DNA from: JABMRP01 sp964444795
GTDB taxonomy: Bacteria > Planctomycetota > Planctomycetia > Pirellulales > Thermoguttaceae
Length of the DNA: 31,184 bases
NCBI GenBank assembly: GCA_964444795.1
Contig: CAYUIQ010000082.1
Location: forward strand, 1 to 31,184
Direction: 5' to 3'
In this document: positions 16,083 through 25,300 of the stretch, piece after piece
Layout of the letters: every line of letters starts with the position of its first letter
Position numbering within the stretch: the stretch's first letter is position 1
The notes under the pieces: model-generated
The model's input: the letters and a program-made list of their open reading frames with translations, nothing else
Databases searched by the model: none
Told to the model about the DNA's origin: nothing
Translations under genes and position numbers: made by a program

Positions 16083-18212
16083 ATGTCGATGTTTCAAAGT
16101 GTGAAAAAGCGTGCGCTTGGTTTTATGTCTGGTGCGTGGACCGAAGGCGGGCAGCGACGTGACCGATTGCCGTCGAATCGGCGGTCACGTTTCCTGAGTC
16201 TCGAGTCGCTGGAGAATCGGAAGCTGCTCTCGGTGTCGCCTTCCGCGCCGCCCAACGCGGACTTGGCCGATTTTGCCGAACCGACCGCGATGGTCGCAAC
16301 GGCGGATTCGGCTCAGGGTGCCGATACGGCCGCCGTCGACTTCCTGGCCGAGTTGGACTCTAGCGCCGAACCGACGGGCTCGGCTCCAACCGTGACGGAC
16401 GACATATTTTCCATGACGGCCAGTCAGCAGCTTGGGGCCGGCGTCCTTGCCAACGATACGACCGGCGGCGGCGACGAACTCGTTGTCTCGCTGCAGACGG
16501 ATGCCTCCCACGGACGGCTCAGTCTGGCCGCCAACGGCCTATTTACCTACCGTCCCGATGCGGGCTTCGGCGGTACTGACACGTTCACCTACGTGGTAAG
16601 CGACGGCACGCACGAGGCCGGTCCGGCCACGGTGACGATCGAGGTCCTGGCGATCAGTAATCTCGGGCCGCAAGCTGCCGACGATGCTTACTCGCTGGGC
16701 GAGGACCAACCTCTGGTCGTCGGTTCGACCGACGGCGTGCTCGGCAATGACAACGATCTCGACGGCGATCCGCTTGCCGCCGTTCTCGTCAATGCACCGG
16801 GGCACGGCACACTGACGCTTGGCGAAGACGGTTCGTTCGAGTACACCCCCGAAGCCGACTTCCACGGCGAGGACAGTTTTTCCTATGTTGCCAGCGACGG
16901 CCAGACGGAGAGCGCCGTAGCGACGGTCGCGATTACCGTCGAGGCGGTCAATGATGCCCCGGCATCAGTCGAGGACGGCTACTCGGTGGCCGAAGACGGT
17001 GCGCTGACCGTCGATTCCGTCGGCGGGGTGCTGGCAAACGATTCCGATATCGACGGCGATCCGTTGGCCGTTACGCTGGTCGACGGTCCGAGTCATGGAA
17101 CGGTGACGCTGAGCGAAGACGGTGCGTTCGAGTACACCCCCAAGGCCGACTTCCACGGCGAGGACAGTTTTTCCTATGTTGCCGACGACGGCCAGGCGGA
17201 GAGTGCCGTAGCGACGGTCGCGATTACGGTCGAAGCGGTGAATAACGCGCCTCAGGCGGTCGACGACTCGTACTCGATGACAGGAGACGCGGTGCTGACG
17301 GTCGACGTTACGAGCGGTGTGCTGGCCAACGATGCCGATGCCGATGGCGATACTCTGACGGTCAGCCTGATCGACGGTCCGAGTCACGGAACGGTGACGC
17401 TCGGCGAGGACGGTTCGTTTGCGTATACGCCCCAGGTCGGGTTCGCCGGCGAGGACAGTTTCAGCTACGTGAATAGCGACGGTCAGGCCGAGAGCGGCGT
17501 GGCCATCGTGACCGTCGACGTCACTCGTTCCCAACTGTCGGTTCAGTTGCAGGTTTCCGCGACGCCGTTCGGCGCGAATACCGAAGGAGCTTTGGCCGGG
17601 TCCACCTTCTGGGTCAGCGCCTTGGTTGAAGATCTTCGCGAAGATCCTTCCGGTGTCGTCGGTGGAGCGATCGATCTGATCTACGATGCCCAGACCGTTG
17701 TGCCGACCGGGGAGGTTGTCTACGGCGAGGCCTTTGATCTGTTTCGGCAGGGCGAGGTGAATGCCGCGGAAGGAATTGTCGACGAGGCCGGTGCCCTGGC
17801 GGCGGCTGAGATGGTAGGTGCCGGCGACGCGGCTCCGTTTGTGTCTTGGCAGTTCGAACGTACGGGCGATCCGGCATCCTTCGCCACGGCCAGCGTGCAG
17901 TTCTCCGTGGACGCAAGCGAAGGGACCTCGACGATTCAGCCCGGCAACTTCGCGCTGACCGGTTCCGGGACGCCTGTCGACTGGTCCGACGTCGAGATGG
18001 GCTCGGCGGGCGTCGATCTGATCTTCGCCGATTTCAATGGGGACCACCGAGTCGATCACTTCGATCTGGCCCTTTGGTTGCCGCATTCGGGCTCGGCCGA
18101 GTACGATCCGATGTTCGACCTGGACTCCAGCGGTCTGATCGATCAGGCGGACCTCGACCTCTTGGTATCGGGCATGTACGGCAGCACACGTCCTTCCAAC
18201 GCCCTCGTTTGA
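16083..18212 (+). CDS. Large surface protein: tandem cadherin-like repeats plus dockerin
   Basis: A 709-residue exported protein. The N-terminal region has SRFLSLESLENRKLLS (about 35-50), the LE-x-LE-x-R-x-LLS motif found at the start of many planctomycete giant secreted proteins. Four tandem domains follow between about residues 105 and 480, each built as DDxYSxxED, GVLxNDxDxDGDPLxVxLV, HGTxTLxEDGxFxYTP and GxDSFSYVxSDG, the pattern of VCBS/cadherin-like (tandem-95) domains. Next is a cohesin-like beta domain (about 483-645), then a type I dockerin with two calcium loops: DFNGDHRVDHFD (about 650) and DLDSSGLIDQADLD (about 678). The role is probably adhesion or surface scaffolding by dockerin-cohesin contact. 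The ATG at 16083 has GAGG 8 bp upstream. Confidence 0.88.
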   Translation: MSMFQSVKKRALGFMSGAWTEGGQRRDRLPSNRRSRFLSLESLENRKLLSVSPSAPPNADLADFAEPTAMVATADSAQGADTAAVDFLAELDSSAEPTGSAPTVTDDIFSMTASQQLGAGVLANDTTGGGDELVVSLQTDASHGRLSLAANGLFTYRPDAGFGGTDTFTYVVSDGTHEAGPATVTIEVLAISNLGPQAADDAYSLGEDQPLVVGSTDGVLGNDNDLDGDPLAAVLVNAPGHGTLTLGEDGSFEYTPEADFHGEDSFSYVASDGQTESAVATVAITVEAVNDAPASVEDGYSVAEDGALTVDSVGGVLANDSDIDGDPLAVTLVDGPSHGTVTLSEDGAFEYTPKADFHGEDSFSYVADDGQAESAVATVAITVEAVNNAPQAVDDSYSMTGDAVLTVDVTSGVLANDADADGDTLTVSLIDGPSHGTVTLGEDGSFAYTPQVGFAGEDSFSYVNSDGQAESGVAIVTVDVTRSQLSVQLQVSATPFGANTEGALAGSTFWVSALVEDLREDPSGVVGGAIDLIYDAQTVVPTGEVVYGEAFDLFRQGEVNAAEGIVDEAGALAAAEMVGAGDAAPFVSWQFERTGDPASFATASVQFSVDASEGTSTIQPGNFALTGSGTPVDWSDVEMGSAGVDLIFADFNGDHRVDHFDLALWLPHSGSAEYDPMFDLDSSGLIDQADLDLLVSGMYGSTRPSNALV
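16839..17243 (+). repeat. Recently duplicated 291-bp unit inside the surface protein gene
   Basis: Bases 16839-16952 and 17130-17243 are nearly identical, including a long shared run around ggcgaggacagtttttccta. They are offset by exactly 291 bp, i.e. one 97-residue domain. The other two domains share the protein pattern but much less DNA identity. The second and third domains therefore come from a recent duplication or gene conversion. Confidence 0.8.
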
Positions 18213-18234
18213 ATTGAGGGAGGGTTTGAGGCTT

Positions 18235-18295
18235 GGGGCCCGGCGTCCGGCACGACCGTGTAGATGATTGCACGGGAGTTCTGGCCCCGGGCCCC
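18235..18295. repeat. Inverted repeat after the dockerin gene
   Basis: ggggcccgg (18235-18243) and ccgggcccc (18287-18295) are perfect complements with a loop of about 43 nt. The element begins 23 bp after the stop codon. A terminator role is possible but the loop is long and no T-tract follows. Confidence 0.35.
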
Positions 18296-18412
18296 TTCGA
18301 TGATGGTAGCTGATTGGAAAGGCTTGCGAGTCGAGTTTCATGGTCAGCCGGAGAGCCCTATGCTATGCTATACGGGCCGCCTGTTACACCTTCAAGAGAG
18401 AGGAGAACCGAC

Positions 18413-19612
18413 ATGAAGACGTCGATTGCGCGGGGGATCGTGCGAACCTGCTGGGCCCTGATCCTACTGCCGGCCTTGTCAAGCGTGGCGTGGGGTGCCG
18501 AGGCCGAACCGTCCGGTGAAGAGGGATTCGTACCGTTGTTCAACGGCAAGGACTTCTCCGGTTGGGTGCCCGTGAACACGGCACCCTCGACGTGGAAGGT
18601 CGCCGACGGCATGATCGTCTGCTCGGGCAAGCCGACCGGCGAGATCCGCACCGAGCGGATGTATCAGAACTTCATCCTCGAACTGTCGTGGCGGCACATG
18701 AAGCCCCGAGGCAACGCCGGCGTCTTCGTCTGGGCCGACGATATCACCGCGCGCGGCCAGCCGTTCCATCGCGGTATCGAGGTGCAGGTCCTGGAAAACG
18801 CCTACGGCAACTCCCGGGGACACACGACCCACGGCGACATCTTCCCCATCCACGGCGCGAAGATGACGCCGATCAACGGCCACGGCGGCAGCCGGGCCTT
18901 TCCGACCGAAAACCGCTCCAACCCCAGCCCCGAGTGGAATCACTACCGAATCGTCTGCAACGACGGCGAAATCTCGCTGGCCGTCAACGGCAAGGTCGTC
19001 ACCCGCGGCAAGGAATGCATCCCGCGCAAGGGCTACATTTGCCTCGAATCGGAAGGCGGGATCGTCCACTACCGCGATCTACGGATCAAGCCGCTGCCCG
19101 ACACGCCGGTCGACCCGGAGCACGTCGCCATCGCCGACCGCGGCTACCGCTGCCTCTACACGGGCGTCGACCTGTCCGGCTGGGTCACCGCGGAAGACAA
19201 CGCCGGGCATTGGCGATCCAGCAACTGGGTGCTGGCCTGCGACGGCCGCTCGACGGCGACCGACACATCGATTGCCACCGAAGAAACGTTCGGTGACTTC
19301 GGCTTCCTCTTCGATGCCCGTCGGAAGGATAGCTCGGGCGTCGCCCGGGTGTTGCTACGCGGATCAGACGAAGGGGGGATTGCTCTCGATCCGGACGGCG
19401 CCGATTTCGGCGAGGAGTTGGCCAAGTCACGCGGCTGGAACCGCTTCGAGGGCCAACTCCGCGGCGATCGACTCACGCTGAGCCTCAACGGCCGGGAGTT
19501 GTTCAAGGACCGCCAGCTCACCGGTCTCCCGGCCAAAGGCCCGATCCGCATCGTCCCCGACGGCCCGATCGATTTCGCCAACATCTACGTACGGAAGTTG
19601 ACGACACCTTGA
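18413..19612 (+). CDS. Secreted protein with two DUF1080 domains
   Basis: A 399-residue protein with a signal peptide (1 to about 29, ending SSVAWGAEA). The first DUF1080 domain covers about 38-225: FVPLFNGKDFSGWVPVN, then NFILELSWRHMKPRGNAGVF, FHRGIEVQVLENAYG and GGIVHYRDLRIKPL. A second, shorter copy covers about 245-399: CLYTGVDLSGWVTAEDN, then DFGFLFDARRKDSSGVARVL and FANIYVRKL. The second lacks the equivalent of the QVLE segment and could be degenerate or purely carbohydrate-binding. The family is linked to hydrolysis of 3-keto-sugars outside the cytoplasm. AGGAGA lies before the ATG. It converges on the PfpI gene with a 19-bp gap. Confidence 0.87.
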   Translation: MKTSIARGIVRTCWALILLPALSSVAWGAEAEPSGEEGFVPLFNGKDFSGWVPVNTAPSTWKVADGMIVCSGKPTGEIRTERMYQNFILELSWRHMKPRGNAGVFVWADDITARGQPFHRGIEVQVLENAYGNSRGHTTHGDIFPIHGAKMTPINGHGGSRAFPTENRSNPSPEWNHYRIVCNDGEISLAVNGKVVTRGKECIPRKGYICLESEGGIVHYRDLRIKPLPDTPVDPEHVAIADRGYRCLYTGVDLSGWVTAEDNAGHWRSSNWVLACDGRSTATDTSIATEETFGDFGFLFDARRKDSSGVARVLLRGSDEGGIALDPDGADFGEELAKSRGWNRFEGQLRGDRLTLSLNGRELFKDRQLTGLPAKGPIRIVPDGPIDFANIYVRKLTTP

Positions 19613-19631
19613 CCATCCCTGGGGTGCGCTA

Positions 19632-20210
19632 CTACGCCGGGTTGCTGCCCGCCGTCTGGCGCGCTTGCTCCAACATTTTGATCCACGGGCCGATGTAATG
19701 GCCGTGGTCGTGGTACGTTCGGCCGCTCACCAGATTGTCGTCGATCACACAGGCTTCGTCGACGAACGTGCCGCCGCAAACTTCCAGGTCGAACTTGCAC
19801 TTGGGCACCGTGGCCATGCGGCGTCCCTTGACACAGCCGGCAAACGCCGGAATTTCGACGCCGTGGCAAACGCTGGCGATCGGCTTGCCGGCCTCGAAGA
19901 AATGACGCGTGATCCGTACCAGATCTTCGTCGTAGCGAATGTACTCCGGTGCCCGGCCGCCGGAGAAGAAGATGCCCAGATACTCGCCCGGGTCGACGTC
20001 GGCGAAGGCAACGTCCGACTGGATCGTGTAACCCTCCCACTCTTTGGTGATCGTCCAGCCGGGTTTCACCTCGTGCATCACCATCTGGTAACGATGAACC
20101 TCGGGCGCGGCCACCACCGGTTGGAAGCCGCCCTCGATCAACCGGTAGTAGGGGTAGAGGGTGTCGACCGTTTCACTGGCGTCGCCGACGATGATCAATA
20201 CCTTTTCCAT
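19632..20210 (-). CDS. DJ-1/PfpI-family protein
   Basis: A 192-residue protein of the DJ-1/PfpI superfamily. The N-terminal strand EKVLIIVGD leads to ETVDTLYPYYRLIEGGFQ, with Glu13 or Asp16 the likely acidic partner. IFFSGGRAPEYIRYDEDL precedes the nucleophile elbow at IASVCHG (Cys115-His116-Gly117). The C-terminus has DLEVCGGTFVDEACVIDDNL. Families of this type include proteases, glyoxalases and deglycases; which one applies here cannot be read from the sequence. The ATG at 20210 is chosen because homology starts there; the longer open frame to 20483 would be made of the palindromic repeat. It has no strong ribosome-binding site. A likely promoter sits at 20277-20305. Confidence 0.88.
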   Translation of the reverse strand: MEKVLIIVGDASETVDTLYPYYRLIEGGFQPVVAAPEVHRYQMVMHEVKPGWTITKEWEGYTIQSDVAFADVDPGEYLGIFFSGGRAPEYIRYDEDLVRITRHFFEAGKPIASVCHGVEIPAFAGCVKGRRMATVPKCKFDLEVCGGTFVDEACVIDDNLVSGRTYHDHGHYIGPWIKMLEQARQTAGSNPA

Positions 20211-20276
20211 GGGACGTGTCTCGGGGTGAAAGGCGATGGTTCCTTGCCCGCAAAGCGGCCGGTGCGTTACAATCGC

Positions 20277-20305
20277 ATTGTAGGTCGCCCGCGGGCCGTT
20301 GTACA
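20277..20305 (-). promoter_or_regulatory. Probable promoter for the PfpI gene, overlapping a palindrome
   Basis: Read on the minus strand, TGTACA (20305-20300) and TACAAT (20282-20277) are 17 bp apart, both close to consensus. The -10 is half of a perfect palindrome, TACAAT-CGC-ATTGTA (20268-20282), so a TACAAT also faces the plus strand. The palindrome could be an operator or a divergent promoter. Confidence 0.45.
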
Positions 20306-20331
20306 TACTCACACGGTAAAGCCGGGAGTCC

Positions 20332-20517
20332 GAAAATGGGGACTGGCTCCGTCGAGAACCGGGTTTTGAATCAGTTGGGGCGTCTGCCGACGGTGCCTGT
20401 CCCCTTTTTCGGACGGGCCATTGGAGTGCGCCGTGAAAAAGGGGGACAGGCACCTCGCGGCAACGGTTGTCACGACGATTCACTATGTTTCATGCTCGGA
20501 GCCAGTCCCCCTTTTTC
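20332..20517. repeat. Nested double inverted repeat (REP-like element)
   Basis: The outer arms are 20332-20351 (core ggggactggctccg) and 20497-20517 (core cggagccagtcccc). The inner arms are 20392-20410 (core ggtgcctgtcccc) and 20435-20454 (core ggggacaggcacc). All four arms carry a run of A or T beside the G/C core. The outer pair encloses the inner, giving a palindrome within a palindrome of about 186 bp. It lies between the PfpI gene and the secreted protein at 20543, whose ATG is only 25 bp past the right arm. This layout resembles BIME-type clusters of REP sequences; no transposase is nearby. Confidence 0.8.
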
Positions 20518-20542
20518 ACTCCCGCCAACCACGGAGAAGACC

Positions 20543-22276
20543 ATGAAAACCTCTGTTATGTGCTTCGCCGCAACAACCGTGCTCTGGGTGTGTGCGTGGG
20601 GCACTGTGCGCGCGGCGGATCAACCCACAGCGGCGGCTCGGCGTGTGGCCGTGGAAATTCGCCGCGAGGCGCTATTGCCTCCGGGCGGTCCCCAGGGACG
20701 CCCCCTGCCGCTGGCCAGTCATTGGAATGTGGGCACGGTGCGGGGCACCTTCGAACCGGACCATCAGATCGGGCTAATCCAGCAAGGGCATCACGTTCTG
20801 CCGTGGATGAGTTGGCCCAGTGGGGATCCCGCGGATGAACGTTTCTCGCAGTATTACGAGCGACTGCTTACGTATTTCGCCCAGCTCGAACTACCGATCT
20901 CGATCCGCGGCACACAATGGGACGCGATGCTCGTGGGCCGGGAGTACCGCGAGGGGCCCGAGTCGCGATGGGCGGGCGTGATCGCGCCGGACGGCCGGCG
21001 TGTGCCCAAGCTCAGCCCGTTCGGTCCCATCGAACCGTGGAAGGATCCGGCCAAGCGGTACATCGACACGCCGGCCATGCGCCGTGTACAGGAGTTGTAT
21101 CCCAACCCGCCGCTGGTGCTGTTGGTCTCGAACAACGAGCCGCCCGATCTGCGATGGTCGAAGCACGGACCGTTGGAAACACTGTCTCGGCGGTACGTCG
21201 AGCAATACGGCGAGGGTCGCGACGACGAATTTCGCCGCAAAGTCGTCGCCCAAGGTTGGATGGCCCGGTATCCGGTCATGTTCGACGCCATGCGCGACTC
21301 GCTGGTGAGCAAGACCTGGAAGAAGAACGTGCGGTTCGTCGGCTATGGAGCGTTCGGTCCTTCACACTTTGGCCGTTGGGACGGCTGGAAGGTCTATTCG
21401 CTGATCACCGACCAGTGGACCTCGCCCAACTGGCATACCTGGCAAGGCGGCAGCCCTTCGTACTACACGAACAACTGGAGCCCGAACCGCGACCATTGGG
21501 TCTTCTCCACACAGATCGAGTCGATGAACTGGGTCTTCATGCTCCAGGAAGCATGGCGGGTGAACCCGGATTTCTGGTTCGAGATTTCCACCTGGGACGG
21601 GAACGAACTCGGTCGCTGGATGGAGGGCGTTGGTGCCGAGACGGCCGAGGAACTGGTCGAACGCTCCAGCGAAGGTCTTTCCCCGCAAGAGACAAAACAG
21701 GTCGACGCATCGCTGGTGAAGAAATCGAAGACGCTGCAATACCTCGTCGCCGGCCAGACGTATCCGCCCGAGCGAGCCGCCGGCTGGGTACAGTTCGGTA
21801 TGTGGCTGCTGCGGCCTCGTGTGGTGCGCGAGTTCCGCGGACATGCCACGAAGTTGGAGCCGGTGAAACCCTATTGGATGGAGACGGTCAAGGCGGTCGA
21901 TCGGGTATGGGCCAACGAGACGCTGACGGCCTTCTGGCGCCACGGCCGGCTGGTCCCCAACCCGGCCCATCGCCATCCCTACCAGACCGACGTGCCGGCG
22001 AAGTACGCCGATACGGCCCGATGGTTTCTCTTGGATACGAATCTCGATCCGCCACGCCCCTGGAAGCCGACGACCTCGATTCCCGTGTTCGCCCTGGCCC
22101 TGGTTCGTGGCGAAGAGAGCAATCGCCAGTGGCTCGTCTACGCCCACTCGCCGCTGGCCGATCGCCGGGACGTCGAGATCACGATCCCCGAAGTCGGTAA
22201 CGTTACGGTCGACGTACCGCGAGCGGGAGCGTTTTATTTGGTCGATGGGCAGGGAGGCGTTGTCGCAATGCGGTAG
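20543..22276 (+). CDS. Large secreted protein of unknown function
   Basis: A 577-residue protein with a signal peptide (1 to about 25, TTVLWVCAWGTVRAA). The rest is soluble and rich in aromatic residues, with segments that read like a TIM-barrel glycoside hydrolase: YERLLTYFAQLELPISIRGT, VLLVSNNEPPDLRW, VRFVGYGAFGPSHFGRWDGW and FWFEISTWDGNELGRWM. The last stretch (about 500-577, RQWLVYAHSPLADRRDVEITI) looks like a small beta domain of the kind that closes such enzymes. I cannot name a family or prove catalytic residues; Glu or Asp in ISTWDGNE and SNNEPPD are candidates. GGAGAAG lies 8 bp before the ATG at 20543. Its TAG is part of the inverted repeat at 22273. Confidence 0.8.
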   Translation: MKTSVMCFAATTVLWVCAWGTVRAADQPTAAARRVAVEIRREALLPPGGPQGRPLPLASHWNVGTVRGTFEPDHQIGLIQQGHHVLPWMSWPSGDPADERFSQYYERLLTYFAQLELPISIRGTQWDAMLVGREYREGPESRWAGVIAPDGRRVPKLSPFGPIEPWKDPAKRYIDTPAMRRVQELYPNPPLVLLVSNNEPPDLRWSKHGPLETLSRRYVEQYGEGRDDEFRRKVVAQGWMARYPVMFDAMRDSLVSKTWKKNVRFVGYGAFGPSHFGRWDGWKVYSLITDQWTSPNWHTWQGGSPSYYTNNWSPNRDHWVFSTQIESMNWVFMLQEAWRVNPDFWFEISTWDGNELGRWMEGVGAETAEELVERSSEGLSPQETKQVDASLVKKSKTLQYLVAGQTYPPERAAGWVQFGMWLLRPRVVREFRGHATKLEPVKPYWMETVKAVDRVWANETLTAFWRHGRLVPNPAHRHPYQTDVPAKYADTARWFLLDTNLDPPRPWKPTTSIPVFALALVRGEESNRQWLVYAHSPLADRRDVEITIPEVGNVTVDVPRAGAFYLVDGQGGVVAMR

Positions 22277-22339
22277 GGTGCGTCGTGACGCACCAAATGG
22301 GTGTTATTGTTGATCGAGGTGCGTCCAGACGCACCCTAC
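22273..22339. terminator. Inverted repeat holding both stop codons of convergent genes
   Basis: Arms 22273-22294 and 22318-22339 are complementary at almost every position. Each arm is itself a hairpin: ggtgcgtc-gt-gacgcacc on the left and ggtgcgtc-ca-gacgcacc on the right. The TAG of the plus-strand gene (22274-22276) lies in the left arm and the TAG of the minus-strand gene (22338-22336) at the mirror place in the right arm. It is a likely bidirectional terminator. Confidence 0.75.
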
Positions 22340-25300
22340 TCGGTTGCCGCGCCGAAACAGATGATCCTTCCGTCTTGTGTTGCCAGATAGAGCCGTCCGG
22401 CGGCGGCGGACATGCCGTCGAATGCGGGCAGCGACTGCAGTGCCTGCGATTTCAGCAGCGAACCGTCCTCGGTGGAAAAGACCTGAAGCTTGGCGCCGGC
22501 GCGTCCCTCGAAGGCCGAGAGCGGGTCGTCGGGATCGAGCACGTCGGGCGTTCCGGCGGCGAACAGACGGTCACCGGCCAGCACCATCGCCCGGATGCGC
22601 AGCGGGATCAACGTCTGCCATCTGGATGGCGCGGCCCGCATGTAGCCGCTCCCCTTCTCCACGCCCCGTCCGCCGCGGCGATGCTTGTCGGTGGCCGCTT
22701 CCTTGGGCAGCCAGTCGATAGCCCGGGCCGGTTTCCCTCGCTCTTCGAGGATCGGCTGGTTGTCGTTGTCGTCGGCGTAGAGCAAATACCCGTGCGTGGC
22801 GGGGAAGAAGGCCGGGCTCCACGTGATCCGCCGATAGAAGTATTTCACCGCGAAGGTCGTGTCCTCGTCGAAGACGACGATCTGTCCCGACTTGGGCGCG
22901 TTTTGCGAGAAATAGAAACCGGGCCAGCGATTACTGTACATCCAATAGAGGCGATCAAAGCCCGTATCGTCGAGGAATCCGCCGGTGGCGACCAGATGGT
23001 TGGCGCCCATGTCGAGTTCGCCCAACGAACTTTCCTGGATCGTCTTCAGACGGTTCAACTCGGCGTCGAACTTGATCCGCTGCATGTAAAGGTCCTTCCC
23101 GTCGCTCACCAACAGATCGGGCTTCGCACCTTCCATGGCAAAGGGGGCGCCGGCTTCGTTGACGGCGTCGGGCCAGGGACCTTCTAGATGGTGACGATGA
23201 AGCATCTTGCCGGTCTTCACATCCACCCCGTAGACGAAGATCCCGCCGTCGAGAAAGGACGATCGCCCGGCGGCGAAGTAGACCGCGCCGTCCTGCACGA
23301 GCACGCTCCCCTGAACGGGCCAAACCGATTCCACTTGCTCGTACGAAACGATCCGCCGCGGATCCAAAGCGGCCAGGAATCGCCAGACCAGCGCCCCGTC
23401 GGTCGCGCGGAGACAATAGACCGAGCCATCGCGACAGCCAAACAGTACCAGGCCGTCATGCACGGTCGGTGCCGAGTCGATCCGTCCGCCGGCGGTGAAG
23501 CTCCAGACGTCGCTCCCGTCGGTCGCATCGAGGCAGCGAATGCGATGGGCGTCTTTCTCGGCCACCCAAAGCCGATCGCCGACAATCACCGCTTGCGACC
23601 CGCGGCAAGCCAGTTCGATCTCCCATTGTCTGCCCACGTCGACAGGCACGACCGTCTTCGTCGAGCCGCTTCGCTGGGGGTTCTGCCGATACATGGGCCA
23701 ATCCGAAGAAAGCGGAGAGCCGGAAGCGGAAAGCGGAGAAGATTTCTCGTCGTATGCGGGGCCACGTTGCAGTCGAGAGGCGTCGTCCGCTTTCCACTTA
23801 CCGGTATCCACATTGCTGTCCGCCGACATCGCCTGATAACCCGAGACCAACACGCCCGGGTAGCAGAAACACTGGCTCGGCGGCACGTACAACAGCCCGT
23901 TGGCCGGCAGCGTTCCGCCGAAACATGGGGCACGAAGCCAGTCGTTGCGCATGTGATCGTCGCCTTCGAGGTCGATGAACTCGGCACCTCGCTTGGACCA
24001 GATCAAATATCGTTCGGTCGCCCTGGCGTGATAACATCGATAGTGATGGCCGGGTGAGATCGTTTGACCGATCGCAATCCTCTTGCGAACCTCGCCCGTA
24101 TGCAGATCGATCCCTTCGGTCGACGTGCCGTACCAGACAATCCCGTGGGCCACGGCAAGGTCCGTCGGCAATGTGCATGCAGCCGCCACGCCTCGCCGGC
24201 CGCCGCGTTGCCAAAGGAACTCGCCGTCGTCGGCCGAGAGGGCCGTCAAATAGAGACCGCCTTTGCCCTTCTTACCGTCCTTGCCCATCGGCTGTCCGTT
24301 GCCGTGGAAGAGGACCACGCCGTCGGTGATGACCAGCGTGCTGCCGCCGCCGACGGTCGACGCAATCGGGTTCGGCGCGGTCCAAACCTCGTTGCCGGTC
24401 TTCGCGTCGAGACAGACGAGTTGCTCCATGTCGTGGTAGACGACTCGCCCGGCCTGAGCCGACAGGGCCATCGGCACCACCCGGGTGTTTTCTCTTCGCC
24501 AAAGCTGCTTGCCCGTGGCCACGTCGACCGCGGCCAGCGTGTCGTGAAGGGCCGTCTTGTCGAAACGTTCGGTGGCTCCAATCGACCGTTTGTCGGTGAT
24601 CTTCACGATCAGCACGCCGTCGGAGAGAATCATCTCGTCGGTGCCCTGGGTGCCTTCGAGCGCCTCGGTGAGAATCTCGCCGGTGGCCGCATCGAGCACC
24701 GAGACGGGCGAGTCGAGAAAACCGAGCGTAACGTACACTCGGTCGCCCTCGACAACCAATCGCCGGGGGATCGTGTGATGGATATTCCAGCGGTTTCCTG
24801 TGCCCGTGCCGAACTCGGGCTGCCACCGGCGCATGGGCACCTTCCAAAGCAACACACCGTTTGCCGCATCCCGGGCGATCAGACTGCAACGTTGCGGCAG
24901 GCTCTTGTAGACGCCGGTGGGACCTTCGTCGAAGATAGTCAAGATGCGTCCGCCGGCGGTGACCGTGACGTTGACACTACTGGGAAATTCGTGACTGCGG
25001 CACCACTTGGGCCCGGCCACCCAACGCAAACGCTTCGGCGGACCGATCTGCCTGTCCTGGGCCACCGCGTTGCCGCCGGCGTCGTGAAGAAAGTGCGACC
25101 ACTGGTCGATATCGTCGGGCCGCCGCTTGACCCGCTTCTCCCAGCCGTCGCCCCGGCGCGCGTAAACAACGCCGCCCGGCGCCAACACGCGATGGATCTC
25201 TTCCATGGCGACGTCGCCCGGATTGTCGGCAACCACCAGATTCACCAGGTCGCCAACGTATGGCAAATGGTGCCCGTCGAACGTATCGGCCGAGACGGGT

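Noticed and set aside
16411..17520. CRISPR-like or intergenic repeats.
   Set aside because: The periodicity is that of protein domains of about 97 residues in one open frame, without spacers.
20211..20483. N-terminal extension of the PfpI protein by 91 residues.
   Set aside because: The extension is made of the palindromic repeat and promoter region and has no homology to the family.
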